A stretch of DNA of 64,000 nt, from the NCBI GenBank assembly GCA_907165065.1, contig OU015524.1, positions 26,148,295 to 26,212,294 of the forward strand, read 5' to 3'. How positions within the stretch are numbered: the first letter of the stretch is position 1; every line of letters starts with the position of its first letter. The DNA comes from Caprimulgus europaeus (Eukaryota; Chordata; Aves; Caprimulgiformes; Caprimulgidae). The translations under genes were made by a program, and so were the position numbers. This document shows, in pieces, positions 1 through 14,900 of this stretch. The notes under the pieces are model-generated. The model saw nothing but the letters and a program-made list of their open reading frames with translations, was not told the origin of the DNA and searched no databases.

Positions 1-3000
1 AAACAAGATAAACTCTATGTGGCAGCTGACATTCCAATTAGAATACCTTCCCATATAAAAAAAAGAAGCTACTTTACCACAAAAACTGACCAGCTGATGT
101 TTCTGCTAAAAATCAATGACAGACAATGAACTGAGATTTCCCTCTAAGCATTCTATTAAACGTGGCAAAAGACAAAATTCCAAACATATTTCCTATGCTT
201 CCTGTTGTATTTTGCATTCATCTTTCTTCTTTCCCTCATATAAAATATTGAGATTATGTAATTCCTTTTTACAAATTTACCTATTTTTACGTTTTGCCAA
301 AACAAGCATCAGGGAAAGTATTTTAGCTCAACTTAAAACTTGCAATTAAATCTCATCTATTAATGTTTTTTAATTTTTTAGATACATTTAGGTAACATTA
401 AAAATGAAACTTTTCTGTATAACCCTTCAATTCAAACTTGTATTTTCCCTTTCTTCTGCAGCACCAACTTCTTAACACAGTCCACTAGTAATGGCTACAT
501 TTGTCAGCTTATTACTTTAAATACAGGTTACACTGCTAGTCTTAGATGTTCCCCCCTATGTGTTTGTTCCTCCTGCATCTTGCACTTTGTTATACAGCAA
601 GTGTACACACTCTCTGGCACAAACATGTGCAATGTGAGCTACCTATATTTCAACACTTTAAATATCTATACCCACTATACTACCCCTACTGACATAAAAT
701 TTTAAACAAACATAAATGTGAAATGACAGCTGAATTTCAATGCAGAACTGAAAAGAGCATTTCCTAAATAAGAAAATTATTAACAACTTTTAGTAACATT
801 AACCTTGCAGAAGTTTTGAAAGACTGACAGAATGAAATCAGGATGAAACTGCTTATTTAACTTTCTATTTGGAATAACAATATGCTTAAAAAATTGTATT
901 TATAAACCTTTCAAAGTAATACTGGGAAAAACAGAAAACTTAAATTACCTGAAGTGATACATGTGATTTAAAGGTTAGTTTATAAAAAAATGTCATACAC
1001 CTAATATTAAGTAAAAATAAATGTGCCTGTTTACACAAAGAAATTTACTGAAGTTACCGTATCACAACAGCTATGCTGGTCTAGCTCCAGTGTCACTCTT
1101 ATTCCAGTAGAAAATTATCAGGAATAATTGTAACTTTTTTCATTGTTTGGTTTATGTCACTTCACACTGGCTGAAGGATCACCTGCACTGCTACAGAGAG
1201 AAAACAGGACTTTCTTCCACCCTCATTTTCTCAGCATCTAATTACAAAGACTAATAAGAAAAAATATGTTTTAATATTAACATCCGTTCCAGGATTTCCT
1301 TCACACAGGAAGAAAGTCTAGAAGGTATTTTAATTTAAAAATTCAATTTATTTAATTTTATTATGACCAATTAAATTACTTGACTAAATATTTACATCAA
1401 ATAGAGTTCAATATACTTCATAAATTATAGTTCGTGTTAAAAAGGTCTTAGCAAGTTAACTCATCATATACATACCTGCAAAAAACCACCTGTATCAACT
1501 CTGGTACTGCCTCTGCAGTTCATAATTCACAGGATTCTTTTCCCTTCCTTTTAAAATACCATGCTGAAACCATCTTTTGGAGACAAATTTAATTGCATGA
1601 AAAAGAGAACCCTGGACTCCCAAAATGTCACTGATCTAAGAAAGAATTTAGGAATAACAGAAGCTATACTCTGAGATGGAAATTTGAACTTTTGGCAGAA
1701 AGATTTTAATTTCTAAATCCTTATAGGGTGAGGAAGTTGTCAGCCTGCCACCCCTGCTGATTTACCAGTCCCTCATCTTTTCTCTCTAATACAGAACTCC
1801 TTTCCTATTAAGTAGTCTCTCACAACAGAAACCACTGAAAAGAAACAGTGGAGAAAACACTGGGTTGTTACTTGGAATAGACATAGATCATGGAATCATC
1901 TTGATTACCCCAAATGCCAGTAATCTGTTGCAATTACATAGCGTATTACACGACCATATTCTCCTCACAGTGGGTAAGAAAACAGCAGTGATTATAGATT
2001 TCTAATGGCACTCTCAAATAATACTCCCAATATAAAAGCATTAAAGATCTGCAGGGGTCTAGAGGCTTGCAGTTTAAAAGTTCATAGCTACTACAAAGTA
2101 GCTCTTCACTGCTGGGGGCGGGGTGGGGGAAATCTGTGTAATAAAAATGTTTTTAAACCACATTTTTCCTATCAGCCACTACAATTAACAAAGTGTGAGA
2201 CAATCCAAGATCCAGATTCCCGAACAGCACAGTCATTAACTAGGATACATAACAACGTACTGTGCAGTAAAAATGACTCTACAAACGTGTTAAGTACCAG
2301 GGTTTGGATATAGCAAAGTTCCCACACGCAAAACTTGCTACAGAAGAAAAGGTAGTGCAATAGCTGGAGTTAAGTGAACCCAGCAGATGCCACTTTCTGG
2401 AAGACTCAACATAGGAGAACACACAGAAACATGACTTTGCTTCACGTGTGGGTGTCAATAATCTCAAAGAAAAATATTTACTTCATATGAAATCTTCTCT
2501 AATCCAAAATGTATACATATAGATTAGCTTTCCAACAGAGTGCAAAATTTAGTATATATTCCAGTGTTGTTAATTCTAAAATTATTACTTCAATTTTTTT
2601 AATATGTAGCCATACTTTTATAGTATCTCCGAGATCTATTAAGTTTAGTATTCATGAGATAAAGGATATATATATATTTTTTTTTTTTTCTAGCCTGGGG
2701 AAAAAAAAAGTTTATTTAAAATTAACCACTGCACAGTTATGAACAGATTAATTACTACTTTCTGTCCATATTACAAAAGTAGCTTAATTGTACATACATT
2801 TTAATGAAGAGTTTTTATTCTTATCTCTATAAAAAGAGAAAATAGACTTTAGATTGTACTGTCCACATGTGAACCCTTATATGAGTAGAAACAACATACA
2901 TTTATAATATTTTACATTAATGAGAAGTTATATAATTTTAAAAAAAATTGCTACCATCTCTGGTGCCACCTTTCTCTTGATAAAGTTTTACCAACTAGAT

Positions 3001-6000
3001 GACAGCAGAAAGAAAGGTGAAAAATTATCTTGTTTCTTTTTCAGAGGCACTTACTGAGTGCAGACTGTCATAAAAACTGTAATATGCCTTGAATATCAGA
3101 TGCAGTTGACTTTCAATAAAATAATGTTTCTACGTGAAAAATGACACTCATTAATAAATATGATTTTTTTTCCATTTGAATTAAAGGCAGCTGGCAACTT
3201 AACATTCAGATACATGCAAATGAATAGGGATAGTTGACCAGAACAGTACAGAGGACATAGTTCTAACTTAAAATATACTTCTGACAAAACAAAAATTCAT
3301 ACCTTTTTATCTTTTAAAAATTATTATTAAAAGTGACATTTTCCATTGTCAGCCAAAGACACTGTCTTTTTGCAACTTCTTTCTTTTGCATATTAAAGAG
3401 CACTTCTGTTCCATTATTAGTCACAAAGGCAGTTTGCTGAATAATTTCCTTTGTTTGCAAGACTGCTACAATAATAGAAATAAAAGAACATCTTGCAAAA
3501 AAAGGGCTTAAAAATAATTTTTAAAAATCTAGCAACTCAGACCTTACTCCAATACTCAAACTTCATTTCCATGAATTAAACAACAAATACATTGCTGAGT
3601 TAGAGGTATCACTTTGCATTACTTCAAAAATACAGAAATGAACAATGAAAGGTGAAAGAGACCTAAAAATAATATGGCCATGCATTTTCTGCTTTAATAT
3701 CACTTCCATATTGTCCCCGAGTATTATACATAAGAGAATATATTAAACAGGCTTTTTCTTCAGTTTCAGCTCAATATCATAAACACTCACCCCAAGTCTG
3801 TCCCACCTGTACAAACAGAACCTGAAAATATTCTTAATGAAAATATTAGTACACCTAACAACAGCCAAATCCAAATTAGACTAGCAGCCTAGCCACAGTG
3901 CACTACGCAGCCAAAAAATATACATTTTTCTGAAGTCTGATCTTAGGTTCCCTGAATTCTTTCACATCCATAGCAAATAACCAAAGGAATAACTAAAGTA
4001 ACTTTCATGACTCTCTCAAAAACATTTGAGCAGTAGGAAAATAGCCAGAAACTTACTTTAACTGAGTAATTTCAGAAAAACCCTGTCACCTTGTTCTGCT
4101 TTCAAGAACCCTGATTGACTGAATTAAATCACTTAGTCACTACTAAACTAAGCAAGACTCTTCTTTCCTTAGCCAAGTCTTCAATTTGTATTGTCAGACA
4201 AGGTGTAAGAATTTGAATACGCGTGTACATAACATAAACTTGCATTAAATAACAGAAGTAAACAAGATCATTTATAACAACAGCAAAAATATCTTTGTCC
4301 TTTTTCCAATTTCCAGAATTCAACAATGTGTAAATACCAAACCACACAAACAGCTCAACCACTTAGCTATGTTAAACACAGGAGTTACAAATTTCAGTCC
4401 TGTATAAGCAAACTTCTGTAACAAGTGATCATAGTGCTTAACAATCTTTTCTCTATCTGGAAAATGACTTGCTCTGTATTTTGCAGCTATTAGTTGTTAT
4501 ATAACAGTCACAAAAACCGCACATTTTCAGGCCACACACACAAACTTTATTTACATATTCAGGCGTCTGTATTTAAAAATACATACAAATTAGCTTTTAA
4601 GGCTTTCCAGAAAAACCTATCAATCTTCTTACTCCTGATCAGCTCTTTGCACATTCTTCTCAAAAATGTATGAATCTGCTAAAAGAGAACAAACCAAGCA
4701 AAACACTATAAAACTACAGGAATCCTTCTTGCACAAACTAGAAGCGGACCCACCAATCTATCTAGAGCACCTAGGAAGCCCTAACAACACTATGCGACAC
4801 AGGAGCAGGCCCTGTGCTAGACAACTGCTACACCTCTGGTTAGCAAATCCGAGTTCTGTGTTGATACTGTATTGGCATTACATTTACCCTAGAATTCAGA
4901 TAATCTTAGATATCCAGTAAGCATTATAACTAGTACTTGCAAATCTTTGAGTCTTAGAAAGCTAAAAATAAATCTACAAACCAAATTAGTGCTATTTATT
5001 TCAGTGGAAGCATTGTTAACATCAAAGACACTTTAATGATGCTTTTAAATTAAAATGTATGTTTGCAGTCCCAGTACTGCAGTCTAGAGTATGGAAAAAA
5101 TTGAAGATAATGAATGTAAAAGAAAAACCCTCCATGGTTTTGACTAATTGGAGAAATGTAAAAAAAATGAAAAGTGAGGTTTCAAACTATTTTCATTTTA
5201 ACAGCTGAATATCCTTAGAGCAGGATCCTTTTTAAGTTTCAGGTTTTGTTTTTACAGTTATGCCTTCATATATAGATAAGAAGTTTCCATTAAATAACTT
5301 GAGCTAAATGGTGCAGTCACACATAGCCTTTCTGGTCCCTTTCCACATTTCATCATCTGATGCCCCAAGGTTCCTATTTTCCTAGCAAAAAGGAACGGAC
5401 AAGCAAGAAAAAAGACAATACAGGAATGCGTTACTCAGCTAAGCAGAAAGAAAAATCAATCACCAGCAACAGGTGTTCTTCAAGTCATGTAATCTCCATA
5501 TAAATTCTAATGACATCCTATCACTTGAAACTGAAAAGTTTTCCGTTGCATTATTCATAGAAGACACATGTTTGCTTGCTTCCTCTTCCCTTTTCCCTAT
5601 TCAATACAGGACAAATAAGATGGAACGTTGCTGTTTATCATAGCAGTTGCTTCTCAACAACAACATACGTGGAAGGACTATGAGAAAGATGGACAGACAA
5701 GCAAAGCACAGCTGTACATTGGATGACTTGAAGAACTCTAGTTACTTACATGGGCTATTTACTACCAATCTTTCTTTCAAAGGTTCCACATGGGCACTCT
5801 AACTACAGTCACCTGACAGTTGCAGTTACCCACCCTCACAGCAGAAAGCATCGGAGGCTTTCAGGCAAATAGCAAACACAGAACCATTTTGTCAAACACT
5901 GCACTGGCTCTCAAAGCCTCGTAGATACCATGCAATGACAATGAGTGAAGGAGTGCTAGGAGTGCCAGGGTGTACTCTCCTGGTTCTACACTTACACAGA

Positions 6001-9000
6001 CACCAGCGAAAAAGGACAGGAGGTGCAAGCTTACCTTAGCACCAAACAAAACTACAGGGAATTATCCATGTGTCAATGTGAATACGTAATTTGTTCATCA
6101 AACTTCCACAGTCAGCTCAAGGACCGGAAAAGGCTTGGCTTTCACAGCACAGTTCAGAGATGGTGAAGGAGACCTCTATGCCACAATACTTTTCAACTCA
6201 ATCTCATGTAAGCTTGAAACGACTACCCAGTGGCACTAAGGATAGAGCTGGAAGGTCTGGTTTGACCAGCTCCAAACTGCTGGCAGCCAGGAACACTCAG
6301 CTTGGAAAGGCTTTCCTATTCTGAAGAGGCCAATAAGGACCTTGAGCATGCACTCTGATCCTGGCAAACCAGCAGGCCTGGACAACCGGCAAATAAAGTA
6401 ATCCTCAGAAGCACAGCCATTGGTCAGACAATAAAAACATCTTGAATGCGTCTCAGACAATGTAAAGGCTTCGATCAAGTAACCAAAATGCTACATGACT
6501 GGAAGATTTCTAGTACAATGCTAAGCACCTTCTGCTTTATATATACACCTGAAGCAGGGAGAGAGATCAGATGAGAATGCACCCACTCCACACACGACAA
6601 GGAGAAATTTGTCCGTAATGTGGCTGGGCACAGGGGCATGCAAGATTAGAATACACGTGGAAACTCACCTGAAGGAAAAAGGAAACTCACATATTGCAGG
6701 TATAAATGGCACTAAGAGCATACTTGTCTTTTAACCATGCTTATCCCTAGGCTATTTTATAACCACCAATGCTAAAACACAGGTTCCATGCAACTGCTAT
6801 TAAGAAAAAAAAAATTCTAATATCATATCAATGACAAATGGAGCTTAGATTCTAATGTTCAAACATAACATAGAACCTTTAAAAAAATGCACACCTTTTC
6901 AATTTAGCTTCCCAGCAATAACATTAAAAACCACACAGCACTGCATCCAAGAATGCAGAAAAAATGTTTTTCTTAAAATCGCTACAGTACCCTGAAATAA
7001 ATAGGGATTAGCAAGACTAATAGATTTTGAAACTTTATCAGTAAGCTTCCTGAACTTCCAAATAGTTTAATAATTCAGAAAGAAAAACAGAGACTATTAC
7101 AGAAGGAACAGAGCACTGTGTGTACTGACTTATCCATCAACTGAAAAAACAGAAACAGCAATAAACAAGTTGTTTTTAAAAAAAAAAATCCATATCAAAA
7201 CATAAAAAGGAAAAAGTAATCTTGCTCCTAAAATGAGAAAGAAATAAAGAAAAAAAGCAAGAATTAAACTATTCAGTTTTTTAAACGCAGAAAATTTGTT
7301 TTAATTACAATACTGTCAAATCACATATAACACAAGTATTCTTTTAATAGGTATTTGGAAAAGATGAATTCTGACCATAAAGCTATTTTTCCTCTTAACC
7401 AGTAGACTTAATTATGAGGTTAGGAGATACTACATAAATGTTTCCAAAAAACAATGATTTTGCTAAAACCTTTATGTGAATGCAATGGAAAATAAGCTCT
7501 ATTCAGAAGCCAAACAAATTTTTTTCCTACCAAGTTTGATGTGGTTTGACAATACTATTGAGCCAGTCTAACACTTAGTTGTTGTCAAGAGTCTTGCAGT
7601 CCTCCTCCTTTCCCACCACCCTTTCTTACTCCTTTCCTTTTGAAAGCACTGAGACTCTTCTGACCTAAAGGTGAGTCAATTCAAGGAACTGATCCTTGAA
7701 GGAAATTTTCTTTTGTTAAGATTAGCTTTCAGGTAAGAACACAGAGATTCAACAGCAGTGCTGCAGAAAGAAGTGTAGGGCTGGCAAAGGGAACAGAAAA
7801 CAAAAACAGATCTAGTCATTATATCTGCTGAGCTGTTCTGTCAAACTCCAACTTCAGTCATCGTAATTCAGCTTTAAACCCATAAAACTCCTCTCTTGAG
7901 CACAGCTCTCTTTCGTGCTCTATCAATTACTGGTTTTATTACTGATACAATTGTTTTCAACAAGTTTGAGTCATTAAGACCTCAAATGAAAACACAGTCA
8001 GAGGTTGCCCGTCCATCACATCAGTTGTTTAAAATATCCTCACAACTTACTATTACTACTAAAAATCAAATCATCCTAAAAATACCAGGACAAAGTGAAG
8101 ATAAAAATTTTTGTGGTTTCCTATCACAGCTGAACATTAACAACTTCTATGTAACATAGTAAATATTGGAAGAGTACATTTTTATTTCTTGTGAAAAATA
8201 AAATTTTATTTTGGAATTTCACATTGTATTTCTTTTTTTCCTGTCTTTTTTTCATCGACATCAAAATGCTATCTGCATCAAAAGATTTTGCAACACAAAG
8301 ATGCAACACTAAAACAGAAAACATGATCATCATTAGGTAGAAGATTTCTCACCAGTACTATTCAAAAGTTAGGAAGCTCATTTTCACAAATTATTGCTTA
8401 CCTTTTCTAATGCAGATTAGCTCATGTACACCACAAGTTCGTTCTCCACCTATATGGACATAAATCATTAGAAAATATTAACAAATAAAACGTATTTGGT
8501 CTCCTAATAAGGATTGTGTAAAACAGTGTAAAAGAAAAAGCTGTAAAACCATGTCATTTAATAAAAATGCAAAAGATTGATTTAACAAGTTTTCAATTTA
8601 TACATAATATCCTTTGGAGAAAACAATAAATGTACCTTCAGCTTAACGATGCTAATGATGGTGCAGTTTGAAGAGTTTTACACAGAATTTATATAGATAA
8701 AATTACAAATGCGAGCAAATTAACTGAAGCCACTCTAATATTTCCCAAGTATAAAACATAATTTCCTATTCTGAGGGAACTACCATCTACAGAAGAATTC
8801 TCAAAATATCAAAAAATATTTGTAACATAATAGAATGCCAAAATAATATTGCGATTATATTCCATGGTAAAAAAAGAGAAAGCCGGTGTAGTAAAGACTG
8901 GGTTTACCTAAAATTTCTCCTTAGGAGTTTTTTTTTAATAAAAAACCAGCTGTGCATAATTTGAGACATATATATGGGAATAACAAAATTGTTGCCAGAA

Positions 9001-11969
9001 ATATTAAGCTTTAGTTTACATTTTAATAAAAAACATTTTAATGTTAGAATTACAGCTAGTAAACAAAACACCAACACATAATATACCTAGTGAGGACAAT
9101 GAAGGAATCCACAAAGGAAAAAGAATACATTCAGTCAACCACATTGAAAGAGGAAGGTGTGACACGGGGACAGGACACGAAACAAGTTATTGCTAAGCCT
9201 TGTAGGAGGACGAACAAAGAAAGAAAGAGAACCTTTGAATGGTATCTATAAGTTATTGGACGAAATGATTTTAATTATACTTACTTTATATTGAATATGT
9301 TTACAGTGTTCATGTTCCTCTTTTAAAGTAATAAATACAATCAAACCTTAAAATTTGAAGCTATACCAAACTATAGCCTATCTTAACCATACATTAACAC
9401 CCACTTAGCCTTTTCCACTGAGAATAAAAGACTGCATGTATGGGAATACAGACCTAAAGGGAACTGCCTAGGTTTTCACACCCAGTTCTCTGCAATTTCA
9501 TGAAAATACAAAACAGACAGTTCCAAAAACCTCACAAAACATCTATTCCATATGCATTACCCACTACAGGGCTCCAAACACTTCACAACACACTAAAACA
9601 AGCTTTAGATAACAAAATTATTTCCATCTCAAAAATTTACTTGTACATTATATAGCATTTATTACTCTCCTTCATTCCATAATGAAGGAATTATGCCATA
9701 TAATAAAGGATATTATGATATAATATCAACTAATATTTAAAACACATAATTGATAACACTAGCATATGGTGTTGTAAAAGGTTTAAGAAGATATCTGTAT
9801 GTGTAGTCAATTTACATTTTAAAGAAGTAACTGTAGGAAATGCATATACCAGAAGAAAAGGATAAAAGGGATCAATAAAATGGAGTAAAACATAACTTTC
9901 TAAAATAAATATTTTTGAGGTATGAGGTTAAAAAGAATCCTCATTTTATGTCAACATACTTTTTTTTCTTCCATATTCAGTAATATAAAATACAAGCCTC
10001 TAAGATACTCCTGAATGGGAAATTAAGTATCAGTTAGGCTGATGATTCCGTGAGTTCTGTATAGTCATCACCATTACAAAAGCCAGTTATAACAGCAATA
10101 TAACAACTCCCTCTCTTCAGTGCATTCTAGGAGCTGGCCAATATTGTTTTCATTCAGAAAACACTGTGGAAGGAAAACATAACAAAAACTAAGTAAAAAA
10201 AAATAAATCTAGTTTTACAACAAGAAGGCAATTTTAAAAAAAAATACAAACTCTGGGAAAAGATTACAATCTTCTTTAAAGTCCCTGCAATCATCTTCAG
10301 CCTACAAAAGAGAAACTAAGAGAGTGATGGAAACTCTTCTCCCTAGATTTTCTTCCCCCAATAGACTTAAATTCAGCAGTGAAGAAAGAATAAAAATTAC
10401 TGAAAGAAAGAAGATAATTTTTCATTACACAGATGCCAGACAGTAAAAATAAAGAATTACCTAGAAATGACTGAGAGAAGAACAGTGAGCAGCATTACAT
10501 TTGAATTATATACTGCTCTCAGTGAAATCAACCAGCTCGAAATCTCATAATTAAGTACCAATTTTAAGTTTGGATTTTGCATTGCTACCTACTGTTTTCT
10601 AAAGAAAGATATCTTTTTTCCAATCTTTAGATGCTAAAATACAATAGTGTTCCACTAAACAAAGCCTTTACACTAATCCTCATGTTACTTTTTACTGACC
10701 ACAAGTCTACATAATAAATTTATACAATTTAGCATACATTAATTCAGGATTTTAATTTTTCCTTTTTTGTTTTGTTAGAAAATGCTGAATTATATTTTGT
10801 ATTTAATAGGAGATTAATCTACTATTCTTTTTCAAACTGCTTGTGGATGTAAATAAACTGTTAAATAGAAATATAGCATGACCTACACGTTCTGAAAATA
10901 AAGTTGAAGAAAGCATCTTTTATATTTTAAATTAGCCAATTTATTAAACACATGAAGTATTTATCCTCAAGTGACCTAAGTAGATTCTTCTTTTCCCTGC
11001 TGCTCTTCCAAACTGTGGAACTAATACACGATCGACACCTTGCTGTTACTCACAGATTAACAAATGAACACAAGTTTTTCTGTCTTTCCAGCTCCCAAGA
11101 AGTCTCTCAGCTCTGAATGACCCAGTCTTTGAAAGAAACTAAACTGCAAATATGAAAACATTTTGCATGACAGCAAGATGTCAAGTACTAATTTAGCATT
11201 TCAGTCTGAGAGAGCTTTTGTGTTGGTTAGCCCACAAATCCCAAAGGTTCAGTGGTATGACCCTCTTAAATTTTACAGTCTTTAAATGTTACTTTGAAGT
11301 AATTTATTTTAATATAGTTGTAGGTCACCATATTTAACAGCTAAATAAATTTTGATTTAGATACAACTTATTATTAATTCTATTTCATCTTGGCTATGAA
11401 CATGATCTCCTATTGAATAGGTTAAAGTTTTAAGTGAGTTTGCATATAAAACTACATAACACTTTTTCCAAATTGTAACCCAAGAATACAAAAAAACCCA
11501 CCTGGGGACATAAAGCTTTTTCATCATTTCAGGTAATGGAAGTAAAATGAGAAATAATGAAAGATTAAGTAATTTTAAAATTGCACATTCAACAAAACAT
11601 TTTAATTTTCTTAAGCAAGAAGAACCACCTCGTGGCCCTAAACATCTAAATCATTCAAACATTTAGCACAAACACAATGGCCATATGTTTTAGAGGCAGC
11701 TGAAACACCTGATGGAAGTTCAAATTTTCTCAATTTAAGACAAGAGATTTTGTATACCAAGTCTCTATTTGCCAAGATGATCGCACCAAAAAGATGAAAA
11801 GTTGTAGATCAAAGAAGATAAAACACCACCTGAATTTTGTACTCATTAAATTTTATGTCTTTCTAAAACCAGTACAATTCAAAATTACAAGTTCTACTAT
11901 GTTTGGACTTGAAACTCCACTACTAGGTGCTGAAAATCCTTGGCTAGGAAATTTAACATAGGCATTATC

Positions 11970-12726
11970 ATTGAGGGGTTTAGGTTGGGAGTGACCTCTG
12001 GCGCTCTTAGCGACTTCAGAGCAGGATCATCTTTACAGGAGGTTCCTCTGGGCCTCAACCAACCCAGTTCTGCAAGGACCGAGACTCCATGAGCTCTCCA
12101 GGCACTACCAGTTCTGAGTGGCAGGCAGGGAAGGTGTCACCCTCAGCTCATGTGCATTGCTTCATGTGCTTCCACTGTGCACCTGAAGAACACCTCTCCA
12201 TTTCTTAGACCCCCTTATTTAGTGAAAGGCTGCAGTAAGAGTCCCCTTCAGGTTTCCCCAGACTACACAAACATGTTTCCAAAGCCTCTCCTCATGTGCC
12301 ATGTACTCTAGTCCCCCGCCAGCTTAGCAGCACTCTGCTGGAGTCTCTCCAGTTTGTCAGTCTCGCTCATACTGGGTTAACACAGCAGGATATAGTGTCA
12401 GTCTACATTGCTGCAGAAGCACATGGCTGGTTCATGGTCAACTTGCTGTTCACCAGGACCCTCAGGTTCTTTCATGCAGAGTTGTTCCTGGACAGACTGT
12501 CCACACCATGTAGTGCTGCACAGGCTTCGACTTCTCATTTGTCCTCACTGAAGTTCATGTGGCTCCCTTCAGCCCAATCGTTCAGCTTGCTGAGCACCTG
12601 CCGGATAGCAGCCCTGCTCTCCAGCATATTAACTGCTCCCCTGTCTGGCATCACTCACAAACTCGGCGAGGGTGCATTCCATCCCTTCAATCAGCATGTC
12701 AACACAGTCTCAGTTCCAGCATCAAT
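11970..12726 (-). mobile_element. CR1 LINE fragment, old, minus orientation
   Basis: The plus strand shows the antisense of the avian CR1 3' region: ggtttaggttgggagtgacc at the left, then 'gagactccatgagctctccagg', 'ctggttcatggtcaacttgc', 'tggataGCAGCCCTGCTCTCC'-like and 'gagggtgcattccatccctt' blocks in CR1 order. It is highly diverged and the terminal 8-bp repeats are missing. Open frames here (for example 12,296-12,748 on the plus strand) are antisense to the CR1 reverse transcriptase gene and are not genes. Confidence 0.85.
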
Positions 12727-14680
12727 ACTGTGGTGCAACTTAGCGTAATGTACATAAAATACATCATTCTTCAGTTCAGCAGCAAATCCATGTTAGTAGC
12801 TGCAGCAGAACACTACATCACACCGCAGAAGTCTTTGCCATCGGGTATAACATGGGGCATAATTCTTATATGACAAATCACTTTCCTGATGAGGACTATA
12901 TTTTAGTTAGTCTTTTCATAAGTTTGGACGACATTCAACAAACATTCACTTAATATTTTATTCAATGTTAGACAACTATTTTCCCCTTGACAAATTTGTG
13001 AAAGTCCAGTGCAGAATGGCAATACTGCACAGGCTGAGGAGCATGAACAGGGTGAGGGGCACAGCGTTCATTACGGCCCTTGAGGGCCCACCTTGTCAAA
13101 CTACAAAGGAGTACCTGCTGCCCACACCCAGCAAAGGCAAGGGACGTGCATTTCAGCAGAACTTCACTCCTCCTCTGTGACCCCACCTCAGACACAGCCA
13201 TCGTCCATCTACAGCTCACAGGTAAGGCTGGCCACCTGCCCCGAGCATGCGGGATTGTCAGACAAGAAGGAAACAACAGTGCTGCGCAGCAATACATAAA
13301 ATAGAGGTGTCATGGTGCAGAAACATCAAATGGGATACAAGTGAAAAAGCCTACCGCACCGTTCATGTGCCTGAAGCATGTGGAAATGCTAATGCTTTTG
13401 CTATGGATACAAGATACTTAGGAAACTCATTCTTATGCTAAGCTGTTTCATATAACATACTACAAATTTATGCTAAAAGACACCTATAATGAAAGTGTTC
13501 TGGCTTACATATACCAACAAATCTATTCCTTGAAAACTTGCCTCATACCATGAACTGATTTTAAGGAAGAATCTGGTTTTGCATGACCAGACAGTTAACT
13601 GTAAAGATTAACAAAGATTAAAAGACTTCCGAAGAACAGCACTTCTACAGCTGCCATCAGTACGGTATTTTCCCTAAAAAGGTTACATACACACACTCAT
13701 TAGCCCATCCTCACCCACGGTGTAAAAATCACCTCTGCATTCCTTTAGTATCCTTTTTACAATTGTAGTTTACAAATAATATTGCACATGTCAAAAAATG
13801 AAATGTTTAAAGTTGAATGCTTGGAAGTAGTCAAAAAGCAAGCTAAAAAGCAAGCTAAAAAAGCAAATGTTTGAATTTATCAAAAAAGAGACAGTAAGAT
13901 AAAAAATAAAATTTGTTATTTTGTATACTTATTATGTGCCCACATCTTTGTATATTTTGTGCAGTTTTGGTCTCCTCTCAGTCCCAACACCTCAAAGAAT
14001 AAAATAGAACCACAGAGGTCACAGAGAAAGGTGAAGAAGAGTCAGTAAAATGGTTAAAACAAAAATGGTTTCCATATGAGGAGCGATGTAATAGACTAAG
14101 ACTCTTGGACCTGGAAAAAAACCACAACAGATGGTGGACGTAAGCAGGTGAATAAAGAACAATTATTTACTGCCTAATCCACTAATAAGAGAAATAAGTA
14201 TCAGATTACATTACCAGCAAACGTATTCAAGACCAGAAGGTTTCAAGAGTAAGAGTTAGAAATCAATGTTCTGATTTTATAATACAAACTCCTACTGTAA
14301 AGGCTCCCTTCTCTGCTAGAACCATTTAAAGTTATTGCTATCTATCAGTTTCTTAGCCTAAGGATAAGGTAGTCTACCTGTCCTGACTTAAGGATATTTT
14401 GTTTCTTTTTATCCAACCATAAATGTAGTGACAAATATGAAAACTTTTTTTTCACATGTAAAATATTTAACTTTTAAATTATACTTGTAACCAACAGAAC
14501 CAATGGCACTAAACAATGAATTAGCAATCAATGACAATTAATCAAGAATAGCATAGCCATTTCTGTTTCTAAAACAAATTTTGCATCTGATTCTACTCAT
14601 ACTGAAATAAATGGAAGCATCTCCATGGACTTACAGAAGCCAAAAAGAAATGGAGGTACAACAGATTTTCTAAGCTGACT

Positions 14681-14900
14681 ATCACAGAATCACAGAATCA
14701 TTAAGGTTGGAAAAGACCTCTAAGATCATCCAGTCCAACCGTCAACTCATCACCACCAAGCCCACTAAACCATACTCCAAAGTGCTACATCTACACGTTT
14801 CTTGAACACCTCCAGGGATGGTGACTCCACCACTTCCCTGGGCAGCCAGCCTGTTCCAATGTCTGACCACTCTCAGAAAAGAAATTTTTCCAATCTGAAA
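14681..14900 (-). mobile_element. CR1 LINE 3' end fragment, minus orientation
   Basis: Starts with the inverted CR1 terminal repeats (atcacagaatcacagaatca), then ttaaggttggaaaagacct, cagtccaaccgtcaactc, and the CR1 3' UTR block ending near gaaatttttcc. It is strongly 5'-truncated, as is usual for CR1 in birds, and lies in SYT14 intron 1. Confidence 0.93.

Noticed and set aside
12296..12748. 150-residue plus-strand open frame
   Set aside because: It lies antisense within a CR1 element.
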